NCBI GenBank assembly: GCA_947470885.1 | Contig: CANIXE010000023.1 | Coordinates: 1 to 13,146, forward strand | Direction of reading: 5' to 3' | Length of the DNA stretch: 13,146 bases | DNA from: Planctomycetota bacterium | GTDB lineage: Bacteria > Planctomycetota > UBA11346 | Shown here: piece by piece, positions 6,609 through 13,146 of the stretch | Numbering within the stretch: the first letter of the stretch is position 1 | Layout of the letters: every line of letters begins with the position of its first letter | Program-made: the position numbers and the translations under genes | The notes under the pieces: generated by a model | Database searches by the model: none | Seen by the model: only the letters and a program-made list of their open reading frames with translations | Told to the model about the DNA's origin: nothing

Positions 6609-8129
6609 ATGCAAACCTGGCCCACCCGCGTTGGAACTGTCCTGCATATGCTTGATCCGGCGGTGGGTCCACGCCTGATATTCGATCGCCTGTGGTTGGA
6701 AGTCCAAAGCTGGAAGACCATTGGCGGGATCTGGCTCCATTGCAAACCGGGGCACCTCATCCCCGCCGGCATCTTTTTGGTGGGCGAGCCCCCGGATTCC
6801 GCGGATGAGATCGCCTCCCTGGCCACCGCCAACACCGCCCCCATCGCCACTGACGGCCTGCCCGTGGTCGCCCGCAGCCTACGGGACGGCAATGTCACCA
6901 TCGGCACCCTCCTGATCAGCCATCGGGATAGTGAAGACGCCGCTGCCTTCCTGGTGGACGCCATCAGCCGCTGGGCCATGGACCGCCTGCGGGTTCAATT
7001 GGAAGTCAGCGAACTCGCCGAAGAAAACATCGCCCTCCGGGGCGCCCTGGCCATCGATGTCCGACAAAGCGATATCCTGACCAACAGCGGGACGATGAAC
7101 GTCCTGATCCAATCCGCCGTCCGGGCCGCCGCCAGCAGCGCCACCGTGGTCATCCAGGGCGAGACCGGGACCGGCAAGGAACTCCTGGCCAAGCTGATCC
7201 ACGCCCACAGCCACCGGGCCCACAAACCCCTGGTGTCCATCAACGCCGGGGCCCTGTCCCCCACCCTCTTGGAATCCGAGTTGTTCGGCCACGTCAAAGG
7301 GGCCTTCACCGGGGCGGACAACGACCGCAAGGGTCTGTTCGAGGTCGCCCACGGGGGGACGCTGTTCCTGGACGAAGTGGGCGAAATCACCCTGGAAGCC
7401 CAGGTCCGCCTATTGCGCGTCCTCCAGGAACGCACGTTCACCCGGGTTGGCGATCATGTGCCCATCCCCGTGGATGTCAGGATCATCGCCGCCACCCACC
7501 GGGACCTGGCGGTGGAGGTCCAGAATGGGCGCTTCCGGGAGGATCTGTTCTACCGTCTGAACGTGGTCAATCTCCAGGTCCCCCCCCTGCGCGACCGGCG
7601 GGAGGACATCCCCCTTCTCATCAACCATTTCCTCCAAAAGTACAACCGCCAGAACTTCAAGAACGTGGACGAAGTGCCCCGCCACGTCCTGGAACTGCTC
7701 CAGCTCTACCCTTGGCCGGGGAACATCCGGGAATTGGAAAATTGCGTCCAGAAAGCCGTGGTCCTGGCCCCGTCCACGGTGTTTCTGGAAGAACTGATCC
7801 CCCCCACGATCAAGTCCTACGGCGACAGCCTGCCCCCGGAGGCCCGGCACGCTGCCCCCGCCCCCACCACTGATCCCGATCGGATGCTGTGCGAAGCCCT
7901 GGTGAGTTATGCCGATCTCTCATCGCCCCATCTTGAGACCCTGTTCCGCCGGGCCGAACAGGTCCTTATCGCCCACACCATCAACCGGGAAAAAGGCGTG
8001 AAACTGCGCGCTGCCCGCCTGTTGGGCATCAACCGGGTGACCCTGGACCGAAAGCTCGAAGAGTACGGCATTTCCGTCCGCCGAGGCCACGGAGTGCTGG
8101 AAAACGCCGAGGAATCCGCCGCCGGCTAG
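6609..8129 (+). CDS. Sigma-54-dependent transcriptional activator (GAF-like N-terminus, AAA+, Fis-type HTH)
   Basis: This is a 506-residue enhancer-binding protein. Residues 1-150 form a degenerate GAF-like sensor module ending in a helical linker (LEVSELAEENIALRGAL). Residues about 155-400 are the AAA+ domain, which remodels sigma-54 RNA polymerase. Walker A is GETGTGKE (184-191), the sigma-54-contacting loop is GAFTGA (231-236), and Walker B is TLFLDEVG (251-258). The remaining AAA+ motifs are a sensor I-like AATHRDL (294-300), an arginine-finger region FREDLFYRLN (309-318) and sensor II GNIRELEN (371-378). Residues about 443-487 are a Fis-type helix-turn-helix (LRAARLLGINRVTLDRKLEEYGI). 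There is no receiver domain, so control is probably by ligand or protein binding at the N-terminus rather than by a histidine kinase. An internal ATG at 6648 is an alternative start. The gene is divergent from the FHA-GAF cyclase. Confidence 0.95.
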   Translation: MQTWPTRVGTVLHMLDPAVGPRLIFDRLWLEVQSWKTIGGIWLHCKPGHLIPAGIFLVGEPPDSADEIASLATANTAPIATDGLPVVARSLRDGNVTIGTLLISHRDSEDAAAFLVDAISRWAMDRLRVQLEVSELAEENIALRGALAIDVRQSDILTNSGTMNVLIQSAVRAAASSATVVIQGETGTGKELLAKLIHAHSHRAHKPLVSINAGALSPTLLESELFGHVKGAFTGADNDRKGLFEVAHGGTLFLDEVGEITLEAQVRLLRVLQERTFTRVGDHVPIPVDVRIIAATHRDLAVEVQNGRFREDLFYRLNVVNLQVPPLRDRREDIPLLINHFLQKYNRQNFKNVDEVPRHVLELLQLYPWPGNIRELENCVQKAVVLAPSTVFLEELIPPTIKSYGDSLPPEARHAAPAPTTDPDRMLCEALVSYADLSSPHLETLFRRAEQVLIAHTINREKGVKLRAARLLGINRVTLDRKLEEYGISVRRGHGVLENAEESAAG

Positions 8130-8174
8130 AATCCTTCATCCTGGAAAACCCAAATGGAGCGCACCTGCTGCGTT

Positions 8175-8216
8175 GCTTCAAACCTCGCATAGTGTGGCCA
8201 TGCCGCGGCTTGAAGC
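8175..8216. other. Long imperfect inverted repeat 3' of the sigma-54 activator gene
   Basis: GCTTCAA (8175-8181) pairs with TTGAAGC (8210-8216). Inside this, CC (8183-8184) pairs with GG (8207-8208) and GCAT (8187-8190) with ATGC (8200-8203), around a loop AGTGTGGCC. It begins 46 bp after the activator stop codon. No U-tract follows, so it is at most an atypical terminator or mRNA 3'-end structure. It lies in a 328-bp stretch (8130-8457) with no credible gene. Confidence 0.4.
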
Positions 8217-8352
8217 GCCTTGCATCTGCGCACCACGAGCGTTTCCAGACGCACCTTTGGGGTGAACAACTACCAAGGTAAAAAAGTTGAAAATACAGCC
8301 GGAATTCTGCAAATGATCAACTCAACTGCGTTATTAAGGTTCATCGTTGAGG

Positions 8353-8443
8353 AGGTGGCCTGGCGAGCCACCTGGTGGCAAAGATCTGCGGTTATTGGTG
8401 CGGGTCCTGGGTCGGCGAAGCCCAGGCAGGAATAATCGGAGCA
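8353..8443 (+). ncRNA. Candidate structured RNA: two stem-loops in the 8130-8457 gene-less stretch
   Basis: Stem-loop A is AGGTGGC (8353-8359) pairing with GCCACCT (8367-8373) around a 7-nt loop. Stem-loop B is hierarchical. TGC (8387-8389) and GGTTATT (8390-8396) pair with AATAATC (8431-8437) and GCA (8441-8443), with a GGA bulge, one G-U pair and an internal loop. Inside, CCTGGG (8406-8411) pairs with CCCAGG (8421-8426). Both apical loops contain GGCGA. A weak -10-like TATTAA lies at 8332-8337. A GC-poor segment, with runs such as AAAAAAGTTGAAAATAC, precedes the structures. No plus-strand gene follows, so a riboswitch is unlikely. It could be a small RNA, a 3' UTR element of the activator mRNA, or chance pairing. 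Confidence 0.3.
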
Positions 8444-8457
8444 ACGGCCCCGCTGGG

Positions 8458-9291
8458 CTATTCGTGGACGGCCTGGAGAACCAGGCTGCCGTCATGGCGT
8501 TTGCCGTCCCCGGCGCTCCACCAGGAGGCGGGCACCCGATCCCCGGCACGCAGGGTCACCATTGCCTCCCCCATGCAGTCCGGGGTCATCAACGGACAGC
8601 CATTCAGGGACAGCATCATGTCCCCCGGACGGATTCCCAGGTTCCAGGCGGGGCTGCCCTCCACGACTCGGATCACCAAGTGGGCATCCCGCAGGGGCGA
8701 ACCCTTTTCCAGGAGCTTCGCCGGCTTGGTCCACACCCCGATCCAAGGCTTGGCCTCCCCCGGGACGGGATTGGCCACGCTGGTTTCCACTTCGCTGCGC
8801 AGGCGCTGGGGCATGTAGCTGGCCCAGGACACGTTGGTGGACGGAGGCATGACCGGACTGCCATCCTCCATCCAGGCCACAGGCCGGGCGAGACTGACCT
8901 CATCTTTTTCCGTGATGGTCGCCGCCGCCGTGACCAACGGGGTTCCGACGGTGGCGGAATACCGGCCAGCGGCCCAACCGCCCACGGACAGGACCAAGGC
9001 CGCCACGGCGGACAGGGGCAGGAACCAAGACCGTGGCCGCGGCGCCACCGGCCGACGGACAGCCAGGGCAGAACGACGGATGATCACGTCCGCAAGATCC
9101 GCCGGCGGGGCCGGAGGTGCCCCCGGATCCGCCAAACCACCTGACCGCAGGCCCCGCCAGAACGCCGTCTCTTGACTCAGGGCGGGGTCCTTGGCCATCA
9201 GCTCCTCGAACGCCAAAGCGTCCTCGGGGGGCAGGTCGCCGGCGCTGTAATCCCCGGCGGCCTGGCGCAGCAGCACCTTACGCTCAGCCAT
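8458..9291 (-). CDS. Membrane anti-sigma factor with extracytoplasmic PDZ domain
   Basis: This is a 277-residue single-pass membrane protein. Residues 1-50 (AAGDYSAGDLPPEDALAFEELMAKDPAL and following) resemble the N-terminal cytoplasmic anti-sigma domain of RskA/RsiW-type factors. The zinc-binding HxxxCxxC is absent, so this is a zinc-free version. A Pro-rich linker follows. A transmembrane helix spans about 90-107 (FLPLSAVAALVLSVGGWAAG) after a positive RRPVAPRPR segment, giving N-in, C-out topology. Residues about 183-260 form a PDZ domain (VVEGSPAWNLGIRPGDMMLSLNG, within 209-231). The ATG overlaps the sigma-factor stop by 8 bp and has a strong GAGGGGGTGA ribosome binding site, so it is translated with the sigma gene. 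The inferred role is to hold the sigma factor at the membrane until an envelope signal reaches the PDZ side. A protease or peptide ligand is possible but not seen. Confidence 0.8.
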   Translation of the reverse strand: MAERKVLLRQAAGDYSAGDLPPEDALAFEELMAKDPALSQETAFWRGLRSGGLADPGAPPAPPADLADVIIRRSALAVRRPVAPRPRSWFLPLSAVAALVLSVGGWAAGRYSATVGTPLVTAAATITEKDEVSLARPVAWMEDGSPVMPPSTNVSWASYMPQRLRSEVETSVANPVPGEAKPWIGVWTKPAKLLEKGSPLRDAHLVIRVVEGSPAWNLGIRPGDMMLSLNGCPLMTPDCMGEAMVTLRAGDRVPASWWSAGDGKRHDGSLVLQAVHE

Positions 9292-9856
9292 GGGTCACCC
9301 CCTCTTCCGCACCAAAGCGGGCCAACCAGGCATTACGGAACAGCCGTCGGGCTTCGTGGAGTCGCCAACGGGTGGTCGCATATTCGACGCCGATCCGCTC
9401 GGCGATCTCTTCAGCGGGCAGCCCCTCCATTTCCCGCATCACCAGGATCTCCCGGTATTTTTCAGGCAGCAGACCAAGGACCTGGGCCACCCGAGCCCGG
9501 GTTTCCGCAGCATCCAAGGAAACGCCGGGGTCCACAGTCACCGCCCCAGTCTCTGCCGTGGCTTCATCGTGGCGCCGGGTGAGGCGCAGGGCATCAATGG
9601 CCAGATTGCGGATGATCTGGAGCAACCAAGGTTTGAAGGCCCGGGCGGGATCAAAGTTTTCCCGGTGGCGGAGGATCCGCAGGAAAGCCTCCTGGACCAC
9701 GTCCGCCGCCAGGTCCTGGCGGGCGGTAATCCGCCAAGCTACGGCATGGGCCAGGGACTGATAGGTGCGAACAAGAGTGGCGAAAGCCTGCTCATCCCCG
9801 GCACAGAAGCGCTGGATCAGCGCCGGATCATCGGAATTGGCCTCACCGGTGGACAT
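9284..9856 (-). CDS. ECF sigma factor (RpoE-like)
   Basis: This is a 190-residue classical ECF sigma factor. Region 2 is at about 12-95 (DPALIQRFCAGDEQAFATLV, then DLAADVVQEAFLRILRH and KPWLLQIIRNLAIDALR), covering clamp binding and -10 recognition. Region 4 is at about 120-178 (LLPEKYREILVMREMEGLPAEEIAERIGVEYATTRWRLHEARRLFR), with the -35-binding helix-turn-helix. The ATG at 9856 (MSTGEANSDD) was chosen over an open frame to 9964, because the extra 36 residues are not sigma-like. No clear Shine-Dalgarno is visible. The gene overlaps the following anti-sigma gene by 8 bp, the usual partner arrangement. It lies 141 bp after a lipoprotein gene on the same strand, and a GGAAC-containing element in that gap may allow autoregulation. 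Confidence 0.93.
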   Translation of the reverse strand: MSTGEANSDDPALIQRFCAGDEQAFATLVRTYQSLAHAVAWRITARQDLAADVVQEAFLRILRHRENFDPARAFKPWLLQIIRNLAIDALRLTRRHDEATAETGAVTVDPGVSLDAAETRARVAQVLGLLPEKYREILVMREMEGLPAEEIAERIGVEYATTRWRLHEARRLFRNAWLARFGAEEGVTHG

Positions 9857-9978
9857 CGACGGGGCATGCTCAACCGGAGTTCGCTGGGGCAAGGGATCTG
9901 CTGGGGTGGCGAAGAACCGCCACACCAAGAACGGCACAGGACACGGGAGGGCGACCGAGGGCATATCCTCAGTACGGC

Positions 9979-9990
9979 GTTCCCGTTCCG
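9979..9990 (-). promoter_or_regulatory. Tandem GGAAC elements, candidate ECF -35 box for the sigma gene
   Basis: On the minus strand this reads CGGAACGGGAAC, two GGAAC pentamers 6 bp apart. GGAAC is the hallmark -35 core of many RpoE/ECF promoters. It lies about 120 bp upstream of the ECF start at 9856. A convincing matching -10 (such as TCTGA or CGTC at 16-17 bp) is not evident; GGATAT sits 16 bp after the first copy. Confidence is low. Confidence 0.25.
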
Positions 9991-9997
9991 GTGTTGG

Positions 9998-10561
9998 CTA
10001 CTTACGCCAGTTTTTGGGGGAAGCCCCCGGGGACCGGAACAGCGCGCGCGGCACCGCCACCGGCCAGTTGATGGCCAAAAGCAGGTCCTGCCCGCCGTCC
10101 GCCGAGCGGATCGGTGCCGACAAGATCCAAGGCAAGTCATCCCCGGGCAGTAGATTGGGGAAGGTCCAGCGCAGCTCGAATTCCCGGGCCGCGCGACCCT
10201 CCACCGTCAAATCGCCATTGCGGATGCGGTCGTCTTCCCGGGGCACAGTGCCACCCCAGAGGGTCCACGAAGTCCGTTCCAAGGTATCCGCAGGCAGGAC
10301 CTGATCGGCGATCCGTAGGCGGAACACCCTGGCCCCTCCAGGCAGGACCAGGGGAGTATCACCGGTATTCTCCACCCGGACTTGCAGCACCAGTTCCCGG
10401 GGTGTTTTGCGCACAAACAACAGGCGGGTGGTCCAGGGTCCCGCCACGGACTTCGGTGCCTCGTCCAACGGATAATAGGACTGGCGATGGGAATCCCCGC
10501 AGCCGGCCAGGAATGCGGCGGCAAGACAGGGCAGGACGAGAAGGGCAGGGACAACGCGCAT
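9998..10561 (-). CDS. Predicted lipoprotein of unknown function
   Basis: This is a 187-residue protein whose N-terminus MRVVPALLVLPCLAAAFLAGC is a typical lipoprotein signal peptide. The basic start is followed by a hydrophobic core and a lipobox LAGC with acceptor C21. The mature part looks beta-rich, with alternating hydrophobic strands such as LVLQVRVENTGDTPLVL and FRLRIADQVLPAD. This suggests an immunoglobulin-like beta-sandwich in the envelope, but no family is recognised. The ATG at 10561 is chosen because the signal peptide starts there and AGGGTG lies about 9 bp upstream. An upstream start at 10621 would bury the signal. It precedes the sigma/anti-sigma pair on the same strand (141-bp gap), so it could be part of the same envelope-sensing unit or a client of it. 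It is divergent from a large unknown gene. Confidence 0.75.
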   Translation of the reverse strand: MRVVPALLVLPCLAAAFLAGCGDSHRQSYYPLDEAPKSVAGPWTTRLLFVRKTPRELVLQVRVENTGDTPLVLPGGARVFRLRIADQVLPADTLERTSWTLWGGTVPREDDRIRNGDLTVEGRAAREFELRWTFPNLLPGDDLPWILSAPIRSADGGQDLLLAINWPVAVPRALFRSPGASPKNWRK

Positions 10562-10605
10562 GGGGCGGGACACCCTAGGCGCCGCCGCCGCCGCGAAAGG
10601 CCCCG

Positions 10606-10621
10606 TTGCCTGGGCCGGCAA
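10606..10621. promoter_or_regulatory. Inverted repeat in the lipoprotein / unknown-gene divergent region
   Basis: TTGCC (10606-10610) and GGCAA (10617-10621) form a perfect 5-bp dyad with a 6-bp spacer, midway in the 80-bp gap between two divergent starts. It could be an operator serving both genes, but a dyad this short is expected by chance fairly often. Confidence 0.2.
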
Positions 10622-10641
10622 GTGACCGACAACCCGCGCCG

Positions 10642-12498
10642 ATGTCCGCGCCCCGCCGTACCACGACCCTTGGTGATCCTGCCCTGGTGGCGGTGCGCTC
10701 TTCGTACGAACGGTTGTCCACCACCGTCCTGTCCGCGGCCCGAACCCGGGGCTACCTGGGCATCGACGCCGATGCGGCGGCCGACGCCCTGACCCGGCCC
10801 AGCCCCGAAGACGAACGCCTGCGCAGTGCTGCCGCGGACCTCTGGCTGGCGTTTTTCACTGCCCACCCGGGCGCCCTGCCCGAAGCCCTGCGGGAGGCCG
10901 TGGACAGCATCAACCATCGGCTGGCCCAGAAAGTCGTCGGCGGCATTCCCGAGGCGACCCTAGCCGTGGACCTGCTGGAGGTCCTCACTGCCCTGTGGGA
11001 AGAGGGCGAGGATCTATTGGCCCGACGCCGGGACGCCGCCCTCAGTGCCGCCGCCGGCAGCGGCAACCTGCCCGTGGCCATCGCCCAGGCCTGCGCCGCC
11101 GCCCAGATCACCGTCGCCGCCGAGGAACCCCCCGGGGTCAGCCTGGGCCGCCTGTTGGACCACCTGCGCTCCCAGGCGGCGGATGCCCGCCGGGAATCCC
11201 GTGAAACCACCGCTGCGGTGGGCGCCCTGATCAAGGGTCTAATGGCGGTGGCCACGGGCAAACCCGCATCGGGTCTGCCCACCGAGGCTGAACGGATCCT
11301 CGAACCGGTGCGCCAGCTGGATGCAGCCCGTCGGGCCCAGGAGCAGGAACTGCGGGAACTGCGCACCCGCCTGGCCGGCACCGAGGCGGAACTCGCCGCG
11401 GTCAAACAGCGGTCCGCCCTGTCCCTGGAGCGCCCCGCCGCCCCGGAAGCCACCGTCGATGCCCGGTTGAAACTCTACCGCCAGGCCTTCGCCGTCTGGG
11501 CCGCCGACGGCGATCCGGGGGAACTGCTGCGCAAAGTCCAGGAACTGGAACAGGTCCTGACCCTCGACAAAGGCAGCTCAGACCGCCTGGTCCGCCGCCT
11601 GGACCGCTGCCACAGCGACGTGGTCCGGGCCCTGGGGGAATTGCACGGCATCAACCCCGGGCTGATCGATGATCCCAAACGCCACCGGCCGAAGGGCTTC
11701 CTCGGCTTCGGCACCCGGGGGGACTACGACCTGAAATCTGTCCCCGGCCTGGTGGAGGCCCTTCGAGATTCCGCCCGGGACCTGGGCACCATCGCTGACC
11801 GGGCCTGCTGGGCAGACGGTGTGCTGCGCCTGACCAGCCACGCGCCCCGGGTTCGGGCGGTGTTCCGGGAACTGGTGAAACTGGTGACCCACTGGAAAGA
11901 AAAACTGGGGGATCCGCCCCCAGTGTCGATGTCCATCAGCCTGGACGGAGGCAGCGGCATCCTCGCCCTGCCGGCGGTGGTGGCCACCGACGTGGAGTCC
12001 CTGCTGAAGCGCCGGACTAAGGCTGCCCCGGCGGCGGCGATCCTCGCCCCGGTGATGGAGGAATGCGTCGCCCTGTACCACACCGCGGTGAACGACGCCC
12101 TGGGCACCCCCGGCCAGGTGCCCCCCCGCAGCGCCCCGGCCAAGCGGGAAAGCCAGATCCAGGCCGCCACCCGCCTGGCCGGCGAATTGGCGGCCCTGGC
12201 CGGCATCGTCGAACACACCTTTTCAGAAGCCATCCGGGGCGACCTGTCCCTGGCCCCCCAGGATCGGGCCCTGCTGGAGGACGACCGCCTGCTGCGCAGC
12301 GGACTAGTGGCGGTGGATGCGGCCTGCGTGGACCTGCGGGAACTCCACGGCGCCCCGCCCCTGGTGGGGAATCCATCCCCCAGCGAACTGCCCCCGGTCC
12401 CCACCCGCCGGGATCCCCGGGCGTTGCATCTGGCCGTCACAGCCCGGGCCGCCTGGCTGGAGGAATTGGCCCGCTACCGTTTCATCGTCGCACCTTGA
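10642..12498 (+). CDS. Large alpha-helical / coiled-coil protein of unknown function
   Basis: This is a 618-residue protein not recognised as any family. It has no signal peptide and no membrane helix, so it is probably cytoplasmic. It is Ala/Leu/Arg/Glu-rich and mostly helical. A coiled-coil-like segment spans about 215-262 (ERILEPVRQLDAARRAQEQE and following). A Gly-rich turn KGFLGFGTRGDYDLK is at 351-365, and a second Gly-rich patch SLDGGSGILALP is at 433-444. No Walker, HTH, protease or nuclease motif is seen. The ATG at 10642 (MSAPRRTTTL) was preferred over an upstream in-frame start at 10606. Codon use matches its neighbours, so it looks native. It ends 7 bp before dtd, suggesting co-transcription, and is divergent from the lipoprotein gene. 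A structural or scaffold role is possible but unproven. Confidence 0.75.
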   Translation: MSAPRRTTTLGDPALVAVRSSYERLSTTVLSAARTRGYLGIDADAAADALTRPSPEDERLRSAAADLWLAFFTAHPGALPEALREAVDSINHRLAQKVVGGIPEATLAVDLLEVLTALWEEGEDLLARRRDAALSAAAGSGNLPVAIAQACAAAQITVAAEEPPGVSLGRLLDHLRSQAADARRESRETTAAVGALIKGLMAVATGKPASGLPTEAERILEPVRQLDAARRAQEQELRELRTRLAGTEAELAAVKQRSALSLERPAAPEATVDARLKLYRQAFAVWAADGDPGELLRKVQELEQVLTLDKGSSDRLVRRLDRCHSDVVRALGELHGINPGLIDDPKRHRPKGFLGFGTRGDYDLKSVPGLVEALRDSARDLGTIADRACWADGVLRLTSHAPRVRAVFRELVKLVTHWKEKLGDPPPVSMSISLDGGSGILALPAVVATDVESLLKRRTKAAPAAAILAPVMEECVALYHTAVNDALGTPGQVPPRSAPAKRESQIQAATRLAGELAALAGIVEHTFSEAIRGDLSLAPQDRALLEDDRLLRSGLVAVDAACVDLRELHGAPPLVGNPSPSELPPVPTRRDPRALHLAVTARAAWLEELARYRFIVAP

Positions 12499-12505
12499 GC
12501 CGCCC

Positions 12506-12958
12506 ATGCGCGCCGTCGTCCAACGGGTGTCCCAGGCCAGCGTCACCGTGGAAGGCGCCGTCGTTGGCGCCATCGGCCCGGGCCTGCTGATCCTCCTGGG
12601 GATCGCCCCAACGGACAACGACACCACCGCCCAGCGCCTCGCCGGCAAGATCAGCCGCCTGCGGATTTTCGCCGATGCCGCGGGGAAGATGAATCGTTCC
12701 GTGGTGGACGTCCGGGGCGGCCTGCTGGTGGTCAGCCAGTTTACCCTGCTGGCGGATCTCGCGGGGAACCGGCCGTCTTTCACACCGGCTGCCAAACCCG
12801 ATCTCGCCGCCCCCCTGGTCCAGGCCTTCGTCCGCCATCTGGAAACCGCCGCCGGGCTGCCCATCGCCCAGGGCGTGTTCGGCGCCGACATGCAAGTGGC
12901 CCTGGTGAACGACGGCCCAGTGACCCTGTGCCTGGAAATGACCAACGAAGGGTCCTGA
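12506..12958 (+). CDS. dtd: D-aminoacyl-tRNA deacylase
   Basis: This 150-residue, full-length DTD removes D-amino acids (and glycine from mischarged tRNA-Ala) from tRNAs by an RNA-assisted, side-chain-independent mechanism, and acts as a cytoplasmic homodimer. The two signature motifs are intact: SQFTLLAD (77-84), with the catalytic-site Ser-Gln-Phe-Thr, and the cross-subunit Gly-cisPro motif in NDGPVT (135-140). The N-terminus MRAVVQRVSQASVTVEG and the GNRPSFTPAAKP segment (87-98) are also typical. The ATG at 12506 begins exactly at the conserved MRAVVQRV. An open frame upstream to 12317 lies inside the preceding gene in another frame and is not real. It is 7 bp downstream of the 618-residue gene, probably in the same transcript, without an obvious Shine-Dalgarno. 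Confidence 0.97.
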   Translation: MRAVVQRVSQASVTVEGAVVGAIGPGLLILLGIAPTDNDTTAQRLAGKISRLRIFADAAGKMNRSVVDVRGGLLVVSQFTLLADLAGNRPSFTPAAKPDLAAPLVQAFVRHLETAAGLPIAQGVFGADMQVALVNDGPVTLCLEMTNEGS

Positions 12959-13146
12959 TTCCCCCGTATTGAGTGATAATGTTCGGTGACCCAGACATGG
13001 CGGTGCACGGCCTCATCGCCGCAGTTGTAGAAGCGGTGGACACAGCGAGATGATGATGGCATGGACAGCGCCGGAGCACTCGTCATCAACCAGCTCACGC
13101 GCCACGTTGGGTCAACAAGGGCCATACGGGGTGTGATCATGTGCCT
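12959..13146. other. Window edge with no assignable gene
   Basis: After dtd the sequence contains no frame with recognisable protein similarity on either strand. The minus-strand frame that crosses dtd is an antisense shadow. No terminator hairpin with a T-run is evident directly after dtd. The segment could hold the edge of a gene or element that lies beyond the window. Confidence 0.4.

Noticed and set aside
8220..8435. Possible 71-residue plus-strand ORF in the gene-less stretch
   Set aside because: It has a TTG start, no ribosome binding site and an unrecognisable product, and its second half runs through the predicted RNA stem-loops.
8345..8450. SRP (4.5S) RNA or RNase P RNA fragment
   Set aside because: The diagnostic conserved cores of these RNAs are absent.
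8341..8457. Riboswitch (cobalamin or c-di-GMP type) suggested by hairpins and GGCAAAG/GCCCAGG strings
   Set aside because: The conserved cores of those classes could not be matched, and no gene follows on the plus strand for it to control.
12304..13140. Minus-strand open frame of 278 codons covering dtd and the window edge
   Set aside because: Most of it is antisense to dtd. The part at 12959-13140 was inspected as a possible transposase or gene remnant, but no motif could be supported.

Overview
The window is high-GC, densely coded bacterial chromosomal DNA. No rRNA, tRNA, CRISPR array, integrase or complete insertion sequence was seen. The best guess for the source is Planctomycetota or a related PVC lineage. 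This rests on a divergent ECF-like sigma factor whose N-terminus carries a 'FPATRWSLI' signature, a membrane anti-sigma factor with a PDZ domain, and an FHA-GAF-cyclase next to a sigma-54 activator. The assignment is inferred from protein flavour and was not tested by search.

Left part (109-2943): gatB (amidotransferase subunit B) and a small SnoaL/NTF2-fold protein form a minus-strand pair 4 bp apart. A divergent ECF-like sigma factor reads right from about 2053, and its 3' end overlaps the tail of a convergent BFD-like [2Fe-2S] protein. Centre (3120-8129): a bacteriohemerythrin with all seven iron ligands lies head to head with the BFD-like gene across 176 bp. It converges 6 bp from cysM, with a stem-loop spanning both stop codons. 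cysM (cysteine synthase B) is translationally coupled (TGATG) to an upstream FHA-GAF-class III adenylate cyclase. The cyclase is divergent from a sigma-54-dependent activator across a 289-bp region that holds short repeats and candidate -24/-12 elements on both strands.

Right part: a 328-bp gene-less stretch (8130-8457) contains three possible stem-loops. It is followed on the minus strand by a three-gene set: a lipoprotein, an ECF sigma factor, and an overlapping single-pass anti-sigma factor with an extracytoplasmic PDZ domain. Divergent from the lipoprotein is a 618-residue alpha-helical/coiled-coil protein of unknown function, followed 7 bp later by dtd (D-aminoacyl-tRNA deacylase). The last ~190 bp hold nothing assignable.

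The recurring theme is signalling and regulation: two ECF-type sigma factors, one membrane anti-sigma factor, one sigma-54 activator and one cAMP-producing sensor. These are mixed with housekeeping genes (gatB, cysM, dtd) and two iron proteins. The most interesting unit is the divergent cyclase/sigma-54 activator pair with cysM coupled to the cyclase. No clearly new defence or mobile system was recognised.
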